From positions 1 through 64,000 of the forward strand of contig JAJDUI010000002.1 in the NCBI GenBank assembly GCA_022826745.1: a DNA stretch of 64,000 nucleotides, read 5' to 3'. The DNA comes from Thermoanaerobaculia bacterium. Its GTDB lineage: Bacteria; Acidobacteriota; Thermoanaerobaculia; Multivoradales; Multivoraceae. Shown in pieces: positions 34,412-42,525 of the stretch; within the stretch, counting starts at the first letter, position 1, and the number at the start of each line of letters is the position of its first letter. The notes beneath the pieces are model-generated. The model was not told the origin of the DNA. It saw only the letters and a list, made by a program, of their open reading frames with translations, and ran no database searches. The translations under genes were made by a program, and so were the position numbers.

Positions 34412-34581
34412 CGTCGTCTCCTCGTACGTTGGTCGTGAGGTGGGGCCGATCGTAGCGTCCGGCGGCACGCCATGCGAGCCGAAGCCTGCGTTCGCGCTGC
34501 TACAGTGCCCTCGACTCCGTCATTCCGTAGAACCGCAAGAGCTGGTGGGCGGCTCGGCCCGTGCCGGCTGGAGGGCACCAC

Positions 34582-35997
34582 ATGCCGGTACCGATCCCAC
34601 CCCTGCGCGAGGAGAACCTGCCCGAGCGCAAGCTGTCTTTCTGGCAACTTGCCGGGCCGGGCGCGATCATGATCGGCCTCGCGATCGGCGCCGGGGAACT
34701 CGCCGTGTGGCCCTGGGTGACCGCCAAGTTCGGCGCGGTGATGATCTGGGCGGCGGCGCTCGGCGTCTTCCTGCAGCTCTGGATCAACATCGAGATCGGC
34801 CGCTGGGCGGTGGTGACCGGCGAACACCCTTACACCTCCTACGCGCGGATGTCGATGGGAGTCATTTACGCCTTCCTGTCTCTCGGCTTCGTGGGACTGT
34901 TCCTCCCGGGCTGGGCGCGGATGTCGGGCGCGGCGCTCAAGGCGCTCTTCTTCGGGCCGGACGGACCGGGGCCTGAGTGGTTCTGGACCGCCGTGACGTT
35001 CGGCCTGATCGCTCTGATCCTGTTCGGCCCCAAGCAGATGTACAAGGCGGTCGAGCGGGCGATCGGGATCATGGTGCTGGTCATCACGATCGGGCTGATC
35101 TACGTCGCGTTCTCCGTCGGCACCTGGGATGCGATCAAGGAGATGGGCAGAGGACTGGTCAACTTCGGCCACATCGAACTCGACGACCAGTTCACGTTCG
35201 CCCGCTTCTTCGGAGCGGTCGTGTTTGCCGGCATCGGCGGCGCCGGCAACCTCTGGTACGCCTTCTACCTGCGGGACAAGAACATCGGCATGGGCGGCCG
35301 CATCCCGGTCCTGGCGAACCCGCTGCGGGTGCACGAGACGGCCGAGGTCCAGACGGGTTTTCGCTACCACGAGACGCCGGAGAACGCGAGCCGGTTCAGG
35401 CGCTGGATGCGCTACGTGATCCAGGACCAGGTCATCTTCTTCTGGCTGGGCAACACCTTCACGATGTTCCTCTTCATGTTCGGTGCGCTGACCGTCCTGC
35501 GCCCCGCGGGCATCGTCCCCGAGGAGGGCCAGATCGTCTGGGACATGTCGGTCATCCTGGAGACGAGCCTCGGCACGCCCGGCCGGTACGTGTTCCTGCT
35601 GATCGGCATGGCCGCGCTGTTCAGCTCCCAGCTCGGCGCCGTCGACGGCGGCGCCCGCACCTGGTCCTACCTGCTCGGCTCGATGTTCAAGTTCGGCCAG
35701 AAGCGGACCCAGAGTCAGTGGTACCTGACCTTCGCCATCATGTTCATGGTCGCCGGCACGGTTTCGACCGCCTTCTTCGAACTCTCGGGCGTCTCGGCAC
35801 TCGGCTTCATCTTCAACTCCGCCCTGCTGGGTGGCTTCGCGATGGCGATCTACGTACCGCTGACCCTCTACGTGAACCTGACGAAGCTGCCGAAGTCCGC
35901 CCGGCCGAAGGCTCTCAACATCGTGATGATGCTGATCGCGTCGGCGGTCTACGTGTCCTTCACGCTGTTCACGATCTGGGGCCTCATCTTCGGCTGA
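34582..35997 (+). CDS. Divergent Nramp-like membrane transporter
   Basis: A 471-residue protein with about 11 helices and overall similarity to the Nramp fold (LAGPGAIMIGLAIGAGE at TM1; LQLWINIEIGRWAVVTGEHPYTSYAR after it). The two metal-binding motifs of true Nramp carriers are absent: TM1 has IGAGE where DPGN is expected, and the TM6 region reads FAGIGGAGNLWY instead of MPH. A different substrate is therefore likely, as in Nramp-related magnesium or aluminium carriers. A long cytoplasmic loop rich in charged residues lies around residues 235-285. I chose the ATG at 34582 with GGAGG 7 bases upstream; a GTG at 34561 is in frame. Confidence 0.82.
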   Translation: MPVPIPPLREENLPERKLSFWQLAGPGAIMIGLAIGAGELAVWPWVTAKFGAVMIWAAALGVFLQLWINIEIGRWAVVTGEHPYTSYARMSMGVIYAFLSLGFVGLFLPGWARMSGAALKALFFGPDGPGPEWFWTAVTFGLIALILFGPKQMYKAVERAIGIMVLVITIGLIYVAFSVGTWDAIKEMGRGLVNFGHIELDDQFTFARFFGAVVFAGIGGAGNLWYAFYLRDKNIGMGGRIPVLANPLRVHETAEVQTGFRYHETPENASRFRRWMRYVIQDQVIFFWLGNTFTMFLFMFGALTVLRPAGIVPEEGQIVWDMSVILETSLGTPGRYVFLLIGMAALFSSQLGAVDGGARTWSYLLGSMFKFGQKRTQSQWYLTFAIMFMVAGTVSTAFFELSGVSALGFIFNSALLGGFAMAIYVPLTLYVNLTKLPKSARPKALNIVMMLIASAVYVSFTLFTIWGLIFG

Positions 35998-36014
35998 TTG
36001 GGAAGGGGGAGGCC

Positions 36015-36325
36015 CTACTCGTCGGGCGGAAGTCGAAGCAGCCGTTCGCTTCGCCACACCGTCATGATCCGCACGGCCTCCGGTTCACGCCTGTAGACGA
36101 TTCTGAAGGGTGGGTGAACGAGCTCTCGCAGGAGCGGGTGACTGAACTCCGGAACCACGCGTCCGAGGTCCGGAAAGTCGGCTAGCCGCTCAAGCTGACT
36201 CAGGATGTCGGCGACGGTCCGCGCGCCGGTTCGGGCCGGCCTTGATCCGAGTACCAGGCGACCAACTCCTCGAGGTCCGAGAGCGGCCGCTCGGTCAGGA
36301 CGACCGCGACTCGACTCGCGTTCAC
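36015..36325 (-). pseudogene. RelE/ParE-family toxin, frameshifted
   Basis: Reading leftward from a GTG at 36325 gives a RelE/ParE-like N-terminus (NASRVAVVLTERPLSDLEELVAWYSDQGRPEP) that runs into a stop. The C-terminal half (ARTVADILSQLERLADFPDLGRVV ... LVHPPFRIVYRR ... MTVWRSERLLRLP) continues in another frame. Adding one C near 36225-36235 restores one chain of about 103 residues. The gene is 15 bases after the Phd-type antitoxin. Either the toxin has been inactivated, leaving the antitoxin as a relic, or this is an assembly or sequencing error. Confidence 0.78.
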
Positions 36326-36340
36326 GACGTAGCGCTGCGC

Positions 36341-36637
36341 TCACTTCTGCTGAAAGTGCGCCTTGACCTCGGACAGTGTGAGTTCTCGACCTTCCTCGGC
36401 GCTTGCCAAGCCTTCGACCACAGCGCGCAGGAAGGACCGCTCGTCCTGCTCTTCCTCGTACCGGGTCAGTGACTGAACGACCGCGACCCCCCGGCCGCGC
36501 GACGTCAGCAGGACTGGCCGACCTGACTCGCTCGTCTGTCGAACAACGGCGCCTGGGTTCACCTTGACGTCGCCGAGAGGCACGACATCCTCCGAGAATC
36601 GAACCGAGCGAGTGCGGAGCGAATGTCCCTCTTTCAT
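36341..36637 (-). CDS. Phd/YefM-type antitoxin
   Basis: A 98-residue protein with an N-terminal Phd fold: SVRFSEDVVPLGDVKVNPGAVVRQTSESGRPVLLTSRGRGVAVVQSLTRYEEEQDE. This matches antitoxins that bind DNA through the N-terminal half and a RelE- or Doc-type toxin through the C-terminus (FLRAVVEGLASAEEGRELTLSEVKAHF). It directly precedes the frameshifted RelE gene on the same strand. Its own frame is intact. Confidence 0.85.
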   Translation of the reverse strand: MKEGHSLRTRSVRFSEDVVPLGDVKVNPGAVVRQTSESGRPVLLTSRGRGVAVVQSLTRYEEEQDERSFLRAVVEGLASAEEGRELTLSEVKAHFQQK

Positions 36638-36774
36638 GGTCCAATAGATTAGTGCTCCTAACCGGTGCCGTCAACAGGTGCCGGAAGATGGGCGACCCCA
36701 AGACTGACGGCTTGGCCCTACCGACTCGACGGTGGCCGGTTCCGGGGGCTGTCGAAGACACGGGGAGCCGACGA

Positions 36775-37362
36775 CTACTCCCTGGGGACCCGCCTCATGA
36801 CTCGGTTGATGAACTCGACGAAGACCGCTATGTCACTCAAGTAGTGCCGCAACAGGCCCCGGTCGACCAACTCCCACGAATAGCGCTTCTTCCAGAGCGC
36901 AACGTCCTCGTCGAAGTACTCGAAGAACCCGCTGAGCGTGGAGATGTCGCGGGTTGCGGGTCGCTCGGGCTCGCGTGGGGACGCGGTGTTGAGAAACGCG
37001 ACAAGCTCGTAGCCATCAGGGCGTACAGACCTGCTCTCTTGGTAGGTGGACTCAAGCCGCCGCCTAGCCTGTGCCGGCAAGGCCGCGTAGAGCTCGGTCA
37101 GCGAGTGACGTTTTGGAACGGCGGTGTTGTTGCGAAACAGAATCAGCTTCAGCATCAGCTCTAAGGCGGTCGCAAGGTTGAAGTGGGAGACGGTCTTCAT
37201 TGACTCCCACGTTTCCAGGTGCCTGCGGCCCTTCATGTCTGGCACGACCGCGTTGCGGTCACCTCGAATGCCATGTCTGCTTATCTCGGCCTCTACGAGA
37301 GCGGCAGTGGTCTTGAAATCGTGGATGTTGTCGTAGAGGAGACGGTGTGCAGCGAGCTCCAT
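36775..37362 (-). CDS. HEPN-like protein of unknown function
   Basis: A 195-residue, mostly helical protein with no signal peptide. The stretch NLATALELMLKLILFRNNTAVPKRHSLTELYAALPAQ resembles the core of HEPN domains, where a helix pair is followed by a conserved H-L-E/L segment. The remaining parts (DFKTTAALVEAEISRHGI; FFEYFDEDVALWKKRYSWELVDRGLLRHYLSDIAVFVEFINRVM) are helical and charged. HEPN proteins are often RNases or partners in toxin-antitoxin and defence systems, and the neighbours (RelE/Phd, HNH, restriction enzyme) fit. The classic Rx4-6H RNase motif is not obvious, so the assignment is tentative. Confidence 0.5.
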   Translation of the reverse strand: MELAAHRLLYDNIHDFKTTAALVEAEISRHGIRGDRNAVVPDMKGRRHLETWESMKTVSHFNLATALELMLKLILFRNNTAVPKRHSLTELYAALPAQARRRLESTYQESRSVRPDGYELVAFLNTASPREPERPATRDISTLSGFFEYFDEDVALWKKRYSWELVDRGLLRHYLSDIAVFVEFINRVMRRVPRE

Positions 37363-37386
37363 ACTTCTGTTCTTCCCTGTGTCTGG

Positions 37387-38874
37387 CTAGGCGGCCCGCG
37401 ACTCGGGCTGCTCCCTACTCGTTCCGCCGTACCGCTTCCGGTCAACCACGTCTTGCAGATGGGGCGGCGGCTTCCACAGGCACTCCATCACGTACCGCAG
37501 ATCCATCGGCGTGCCGTCCCAGGCCGGCATCGACTCCTTGCCCGTGACGACGATCCCGGCGTCTTCGAGGTCCCGGAGGAGATCGTCGCAGGGGTAGGGG
37601 CCGACTGGCGGCGGCGCGGGACTCTCGTGGAGCGGCCGGCCACTGGGGTGGAAGAACTGAACTGTTCCGTCTGCGCCCATTCGCACGCCGAAGCCGCCTT
37701 CGTGCAGGAGCCGGTGATGCCGACGGCAGACAAGCACGAGGTTCGAGAGCTTCGTTTCGCCGCCATCGGCCCAATGGCGGATGTGATGGGCGTCGCAGCG
37801 CCGGGATGTGCAGCCGGGGAAGCGGCATCCACGGTCCCGGAACTCCAGAGCCCGGCGAACAGGCGGTGGAATGGTGCGCGTCTTGCGGCCGACACTCAGG
37901 ATCTCGCCGTTCCGGTGGGTCATCCGGACTCTTCCGGCGTCAGAGGCGATGCGCCTTGCTGTTTCCGCGGAAACAGGTATGTGCGAGTCCCCGAGCCAGG
38001 CGCCGTTCCTTGAAGGCGCTTCCGCGGAAACGCCATTGCGGGCTCCTTGCCCGGTAGCGGACCTCGCCGGAACGTCACCGCTGTACGTTTCCGCGGAAAC
38101 AAGAGGCTCCCCGCTGTTTGCAGACGGCGTCTCCCCGTCGCTTCGGAGGTCCGCCTCGTTGACATGGACGACGACCTGGTACCGGTCGCCGCTTGACCCG
38201 CTATCGAGGCCACTCGCGAGAGCGCTCTCGGCCACCAGTCCGAGAGCATCGGCGCGCAGCTTGCCAGCCGGAGGGCGGTCGGCATTGTCCTTCTCGGCCC
38301 GGCTCTCGTCGTACAGCTTCTCGCTCGCCGCGTCGAGCGCCTTCATCAGCACCTCGCCGACCTCCGGGGCCAGCCGTCCACGAATCACGAACATGCCGTT
38401 CTCGTCGATGTGCGTGACCACGTGACTGGCGGCCTCTCGCAGTTCATCGTCGTGAGGCTCAAGTGTGCGGTCGACCCTTCGCCATGCCCTCACGACCCGT
38501 TCGATGTGCGCTGCTGTGGCGGCCCTGCCCAGGTCCACAAGTGACTTCTCGGTATCCGGCCTGGCGACTCTGGTCAGCGCCCTGACCTTCGAGTAGGAAA
38601 GCTGGCCATGTTTCATCGCCTCGCTCATCAGGGGCAGTTCGCCCAGGGCACGAGCGACTCGCACTTTCTCCCGCGCCGCGCTCGGTGCCAGACCGATACG
38701 CCAGGTTAGCCATTGGGCGCAGTTCAGGAAGCTGTCGCTCCAGCCCTCCTGTTCGTCGAACTTGCGAATCAACACGAGCAGTTCGTAGGTGGCGGCGTCG
38801 ATGCGGGCGGCGAGCGTGGCGATCTCTTCGCCCAGGCGATCCTTAGCGTTCATGGGAGGATGTTTGTCAATCAT
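37387..38874 (-). CDS. DUF222 and HNH endonuclease with VSAET palindromic repeats
   Basis: A 495-residue protein. The N-terminal DUF222 (13E12-type) domain spans about 10-250 (LNCAQWLTWRIGLAPSAAREKVRVARALGELP; LSYSKVRALTRVA). The HNH nuclease is near residue 350: CRFPGCTSRRCDAHHIRHWADGGET followed by NLVLVCRRHHRLLHEGGF. Between them, residues 255-305 hold three copies of VSAE(T/A), at 259-263, 282-286 and 301-305. Each is encoded by a copy of the palindrome GTTTCCGCGGAAAC. Such proteins are common and multicopy in actinobacteria and acidobacteria, and their function is unclear (repeat or mobile-element nucleases). The repeats look inserted into a flexible linker. Confidence 0.9.
   Translation of the reverse strand: MIDKHPPMNAKDRLGEEIATLAARIDAATYELLVLIRKFDEQEGWSDSFLNCAQWLTWRIGLAPSAAREKVRVARALGELPLMSEAMKHGQLSYSKVRALTRVARPDTEKSLVDLGRAATAAHIERVVRAWRRVDRTLEPHDDELREAASHVVTHIDENGMFVIRGRLAPEVGEVLMKALDAASEKLYDESRAEKDNADRPPAGKLRADALGLVAESALASGLDSGSSGDRYQVVVHVNEADLRSDGETPSANSGEPLVSAETYSGDVPARSATGQGARNGVSAEAPSRNGAWLGDSHIPVSAETARRIASDAGRVRMTHRNGEILSVGRKTRTIPPPVRRALEFRDRGCRFPGCTSRRCDAHHIRHWADGGETKLSNLVLVCRRHHRLLHEGGFGVRMGADGTVQFFHPSGRPLHESPAPPPVGPYPCDDLLRDLEDAGIVVTGKESMPAWDGTPMDLRYVMECLWKPPPHLQDVVDRKRYGGTSREQPESRAA
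37961..37974. repeat. Palindrome GTTTCCGCGGAAAC, copy 1
   Basis: A perfect 14-base palindrome inside the DUF222/HNH gene. In the coding frame it reads VSAET at residues 301-305, just before the HNH part. Confidence 0.9.
38018..38031. repeat. Palindrome copy 2 (one mismatch)
   Basis: Plus strand GCTTCCGCGGAAAC, one base from the perfect palindrome. It encodes VSAEA at residues 282-286. Copy 1 begins 57 bases away (19 codons), so the frame is kept. Confidence 0.88.
38087..38100. repeat. Palindrome GTTTCCGCGGAAAC, copy 3
   Basis: A perfect 14-base palindrome encoding VSAET at residues 259-263 of the HNH protein, 69 bases (23 codons) from copy 2. The three copies share nothing outside the palindrome. 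Confidence 0.9.
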
Positions 38875-38967
38875 TCTTGACCAGCGTTGGAGTCTTTGGA
38901 GGAGGGTGTAGGCAGTGGGTGGACGTGTCCGGCCGCCGCGTGCGAAGAAGACAGTCTATACGGAATG

Positions 38968-38982
38968 CTTGCTAATAGCAAG
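38968..38982. repeat. Short inverted repeat between the divergent HNH and restriction genes
   Basis: CTTGCT and AGCAAG are separated by AAT, in a locally AT-rich patch of the 242-base intergenic region (38875-39116). Both flanking genes start at this region, so an operator or promoter element is possible. I see no convincing -35/-10 pair. Nothing else was recognised in the interval. Confidence 0.35.
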
Positions 38983-39116
38983 GTTCTTCTTGGCGATGGA
39001 GAGGTGTAGTCCCGCGCCGGCTGTGGGCCGGAAACGGCGTGCGCGCTTCGTCGCCTTGGTGGTCGGAGAACCACGAGCAGTTGATTCAGATTGGCGTAGG
39101 CAAGTAGGGTTGCGCC

Positions 39117-42100
39117 GTGATCCCGGCCAAGAAGCTGACCGCGGCGGTCGAGGCGTACTTCGAGGATCTCCGGCGTCTTCGCGCATCCGGGGCAGCGACG
39201 GACGAGCGATCGAGCTACGTTCCGCTCGCGAACCTGCTGAACGCCGTCGGCGGGTCGCTCAAGCCGAAGGTGTTCTGCATCATCGAGCTGGCAGACCAGG
39301 GCTCGGGTCATCCCGATATGGGTCTCTACGCCGCGAAGCAGGTGCAGAAGGGAAAGGCGCGTCAGGGTCAGGTACCCGAGCGTGGGGTCGTGGAGGTGAA
39401 GTCGGTCAAGGCTGCGCTCGGGACGTCCGAGGTGCGCGAGCAGGTGACCCGGTACTGGTCGCGCTATCGCCTCGTGCTGGTAACGAACCTGAGGGAGTTC
39501 GAGCTTGTCGGTCGTCGCTCGTCGGGCGACGAGATCAGGTTGGAAACCTACCGGCTCGCAGCGACGGAGGCGGACTTCGAGCGTCTCCTCGAGAAACCGC
39601 GCGTGTCGGCGGCGAACGTCGGAAGGGGTTTGGGGGAGTACCTTGCACGCGCCTTGTCCCATCAAGCGGCGCTGGCGGATCCGCAAGACCTGGCGTGGCT
39701 GTTGGCTTCCTACGCTCGCGACGGTCTTGCTCGGGTCGAGCGGGCAGGAGACTCGCCCTCGCTGGGAGCGGTGCGTTCAGCCCTGGAGGAGGCGCTCGGC
39801 GTGCGGTTCGAGGGCGGGAAGGGAGCGCGTTTCTTCCACTCAACCCTCGTGCAGACGCTCTTCTATGGCGTCTTCTCTGCCTGGGTGTTGTGGTCGCGGC
39901 AGGCGCCCGATCGTGGCAGCGTGTTCGACTGGCGGACAGCCGTCTGGCACCTTCGCGCGCCGGTGTTGCGAGCGCTGTTCCAGCAGCTAGCGGACCCAGG
40001 CCGTCTGAAGCCGCTGGGCTTGGTCGAAGTGCTGGACTGGACGGCCGCGGCTCTGAACCGGGTGGATCGCGGTGCCTTCTTCGCCAGCTTCAACGAGGGC
40101 GAGGCGGTGCCGTACTTCTACGAGCCGTTCCTGCAGGCCTTCGACCCGATACTCCGTAAGCAGTTGGGCGTCTGGTACACGCCGACCGAGGTGGTGCAGT
40201 ACATGGTTGCGCGGGTGGACAAGGCGCTCCGCGACGATCTGGACATTCCCGACGGCCTGGCGGCGGAGAACGTCTACGTCCTCGATCCGTGCTGCGGAAC
40301 CGGGGCCTATCTCGCGGAGGTGCTGAGGCGCATCGCGGCGAATCTCGAGGGACGAGGACTTGGAGCGCTCGCTGGCGCCCGGGTCAAGCAGGCCGCCACG
40401 GAGCGCGTTTTCGGCTTCGAGATCATGCCGGCACCGTTCGTCATTGCCCATCTGCAGGTGGGCTTGACGATGCAGGACCTGGACGCTCCGTTGGCAGAGG
40501 ACGGATCGGAACGCGCGGGCGTCTTCCTGACCAACGCCCTTACTGGCTGGGAACCGAGAACGAACAAGCCGCTACCGTTTCCTGAACTGGAGGAGGAGCG
40601 AGACCGGGCGGAGAAGGTGAAGCAGGAAGCGCCGATTCTGGTCATCCTGGGCAATCCGCCGTACAACGGGTTCCCCGGCCTCGCCGTGGAGGAAGAGCGG
40701 GAACTGACCGACGCGTACCGCGCAACCAAACGCGTACGCCGGCCTGAAGGCCGGGGGTTGAACGATCTCTACGTGCGCTTCTTCCGCATGGCGGAGAGGC
40801 GCATAGCCGAGCGGACAGGGCAGGGCATTGTCTCTTTCATTTCGAACTACTCGTGGCTGGATGGCCTGTCGTTCACCGGGATGCGTGAACGGTACGTCGA
40901 AGCCTTCGACGCGATACGGATCGACTGTCTGAACGGCGACAAGTACAAGACCGGCAAGATCGCGCCGGACGGTTCCCCGGACCCGAGCATCTTCTCAACC
41001 GAGGGCAATCGCGTGGGCATCCAGGTCGGCACCGCGATCGCTACGCTGGTCAGGAAGGCGGACCACGAATCGGCGTCCGAGGTTCACTTCCGGCATCTCT
41101 GGGGCCGGAGGAAGCGCGAGGACCTGCTGGAGACGGCCGATGCAGAGCCGGAGGCGCTCTACGAGGGGATCGAACCGTCCCTGCCGCTCGGAATGCCGTT
41201 CTTGCGAACGACGGTCGACGAGCGATGGTTCGAATGGCCGGCTCTGCCCGACCTGTTCCCGGTGCGCTTCCACGGAGTGCTGACGAACCGGGACGCGTTT
41301 CTCGTTGATGTCGACCTGGACAGGCTCCGAGATCGCGTCGGCGACTACTTCGACTCGAGCCTGACCCACGAGGAGATCGAGCGTCGCTATCCGAGCGCGA
41401 TGAAGTCCACGGCGCGGTTCGATGCGCGGGAGGGTCGCGAAGCGCTGCTCGCTCGCGGCGGGCCGGTGGAGAGCGGCTTCTGCCGGATCACGTACCGGCC
41501 ATTCGACACTCGGTGGCTCTATTGGGACGCGGATACGAAGCTCCTGGACGAAAAGCGTGCCGAGTATCGGCCGCATATCGGCCAGGAGAACCTCTGGCTC
41601 ACAGCGTCGCAGCACGTCCGGAAGGACGCCTCGGAGCCGCAGGCCGTGTTCACGAGCCATCTGGGTTCCCATCACCTGATCGAGCGTGGTTCGAACCTCT
41701 TCCCGGCCTATCTTCGTCAAGAAGCTGAGCTTGGCGCCGACGCCGGGTTGCGACCGAACCTCTCGGTAGCTGCACAGCGCTATTTGAAGCGCACCGGCGC
41801 CAATGTGGAAGACCTCTTCCACTTCGCTCTTGCGACACTGCACGATGCCAGATACAGCGTCGCCAACGCCGACGGCCTGCGCCTCGGATGGCCACGCATT
41901 CCGCTTCCGGGCTGGTCGGAGGGCGCTGGCGAGGCTAGCGCCGAGCGACTCAATGCCGCCGCAGCACGGGGAAGAGAGCTAGCTCAACTCCTCGATCCCG
42001 GTCGGCCGGTACGCAGCGTGACGGCGGGCCAGCTACGGCCCGAGATCGCATCCATCGCCGTCCCGACCACGATCGACGGCCACCAGATGGTTGGCGACGA

Positions 42101-42461
42101 CTTCGCTCTGACAGCAGGATGGGGGCACTTCGGGGCCGGAGACGCCGTGATGCCGGGCCATGGCCGGACAGTGGAGCGTTCCTACACGACTGCTGAGCGA
42201 GGAGCTCTCGGCGAAGCGGTATCCGTTCTTGGTGAAAGCACCTTGGACATCTACCTGAACTCCCGAACCTTCTGGAGGAACGTGCCCGCCGACGTTTGGG
42301 AGTATCGCCTCGGCGGGTACCAGGTCCTGAAGAAGTGGCTCTCCTACCGGGAAACTGCGGTCATAGGCAGGGTCCTCAGAGCTGAAGAAGTCCAGCGTTT
42401 CTCCGACACGGCGAGACGCCTCTTGGCGGTCCTGTTGATCGGGGTGAGGACGAGTGCCTGA
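39117..42461 (+). CDS. Single-chain restriction-modification enzyme: PD-(D/E)xK nuclease plus N6-adenine methyltransferase (type IIG-like)
   Basis: A 1114-residue enzyme. The N-terminal nuclease has the PD-(D/E)xK residues D67 (HPDMG), E93 and K95 (VVEVKS). After a helical region comes the gamma-class methyltransferase: LGVWYTPTEVVQYMV, SAM motif VLDPCCGTGAYL (about 387-398) and catalytic ILGNPPYNG (about 510-518). The C-terminal third should recognise the DNA target. Type ISP enzymes of similar sequence carry a helicase between nuclease and methylase; no P-loop or DEAH motif is seen here, and the length is too short for one. That makes it type IIG-like. The start is a GTG. The HNH_5-type gene follows on the same strand. 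Confidence 0.88.
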   Translation: MIPAKKLTAAVEAYFEDLRRLRASGAATDERSSYVPLANLLNAVGGSLKPKVFCIIELADQGSGHPDMGLYAAKQVQKGKARQGQVPERGVVEVKSVKAALGTSEVREQVTRYWSRYRLVLVTNLREFELVGRRSSGDEIRLETYRLAATEADFERLLEKPRVSAANVGRGLGEYLARALSHQAALADPQDLAWLLASYARDGLARVERAGDSPSLGAVRSALEEALGVRFEGGKGARFFHSTLVQTLFYGVFSAWVLWSRQAPDRGSVFDWRTAVWHLRAPVLRALFQQLADPGRLKPLGLVEVLDWTAAALNRVDRGAFFASFNEGEAVPYFYEPFLQAFDPILRKQLGVWYTPTEVVQYMVARVDKALRDDLDIPDGLAAENVYVLDPCCGTGAYLAEVLRRIAANLEGRGLGALAGARVKQAATERVFGFEIMPAPFVIAHLQVGLTMQDLDAPLAEDGSERAGVFLTNALTGWEPRTNKPLPFPELEEERDRAEKVKQEAPILVILGNPPYNGFPGLAVEEERELTDAYRATKRVRRPEGRGLNDLYVRFFRMAERRIAERTGQGIVSFISNYSWLDGLSFTGMRERYVEAFDAIRIDCLNGDKYKTGKIAPDGSPDPSIFSTEGNRVGIQVGTAIATLVRKADHESASEVHFRHLWGRRKREDLLETADAEPEALYEGIEPSLPLGMPFLRTTVDERWFEWPALPDLFPVRFHGVLTNRDAFLVDVDLDRLRDRVGDYFDSSLTHEEIERRYPSAMKSTARFDAREGREALLARGGPVESGFCRITYRPFDTRWLYWDADTKLLDEKRAEYRPHIGQENLWLTASQHVRKDASEPQAVFTSHLGSHHLIERGSNLFPAYLRQEAELGADAGLRPNLSVAAQRYLKRTGANVEDLFHFALATLHDARYSVANADGLRLGWPRIPLPGWSEGAGEASAERLNAAAARGRELAQLLDPGRPVRSVTAGQLRPEIASIAVPTTIDGHQMVGDDFALTAGWGHFGAGDAVMPGHGRTVERSYTTAERGALGEAVSVLGESTLDIYLNSRTFWRNVPADVWEYRLGGYQVLKKWLSYRETAVIGRVLRAEEVQRFSDTARRLLAVLLIGVRTSA

Positions 42462-42525
42462 GAGGGAGGCCGCGGCTCGACTCCACGGCCCGTGGAAACA
42501 AGAACAGCAAGATCGAAGACCAGTC

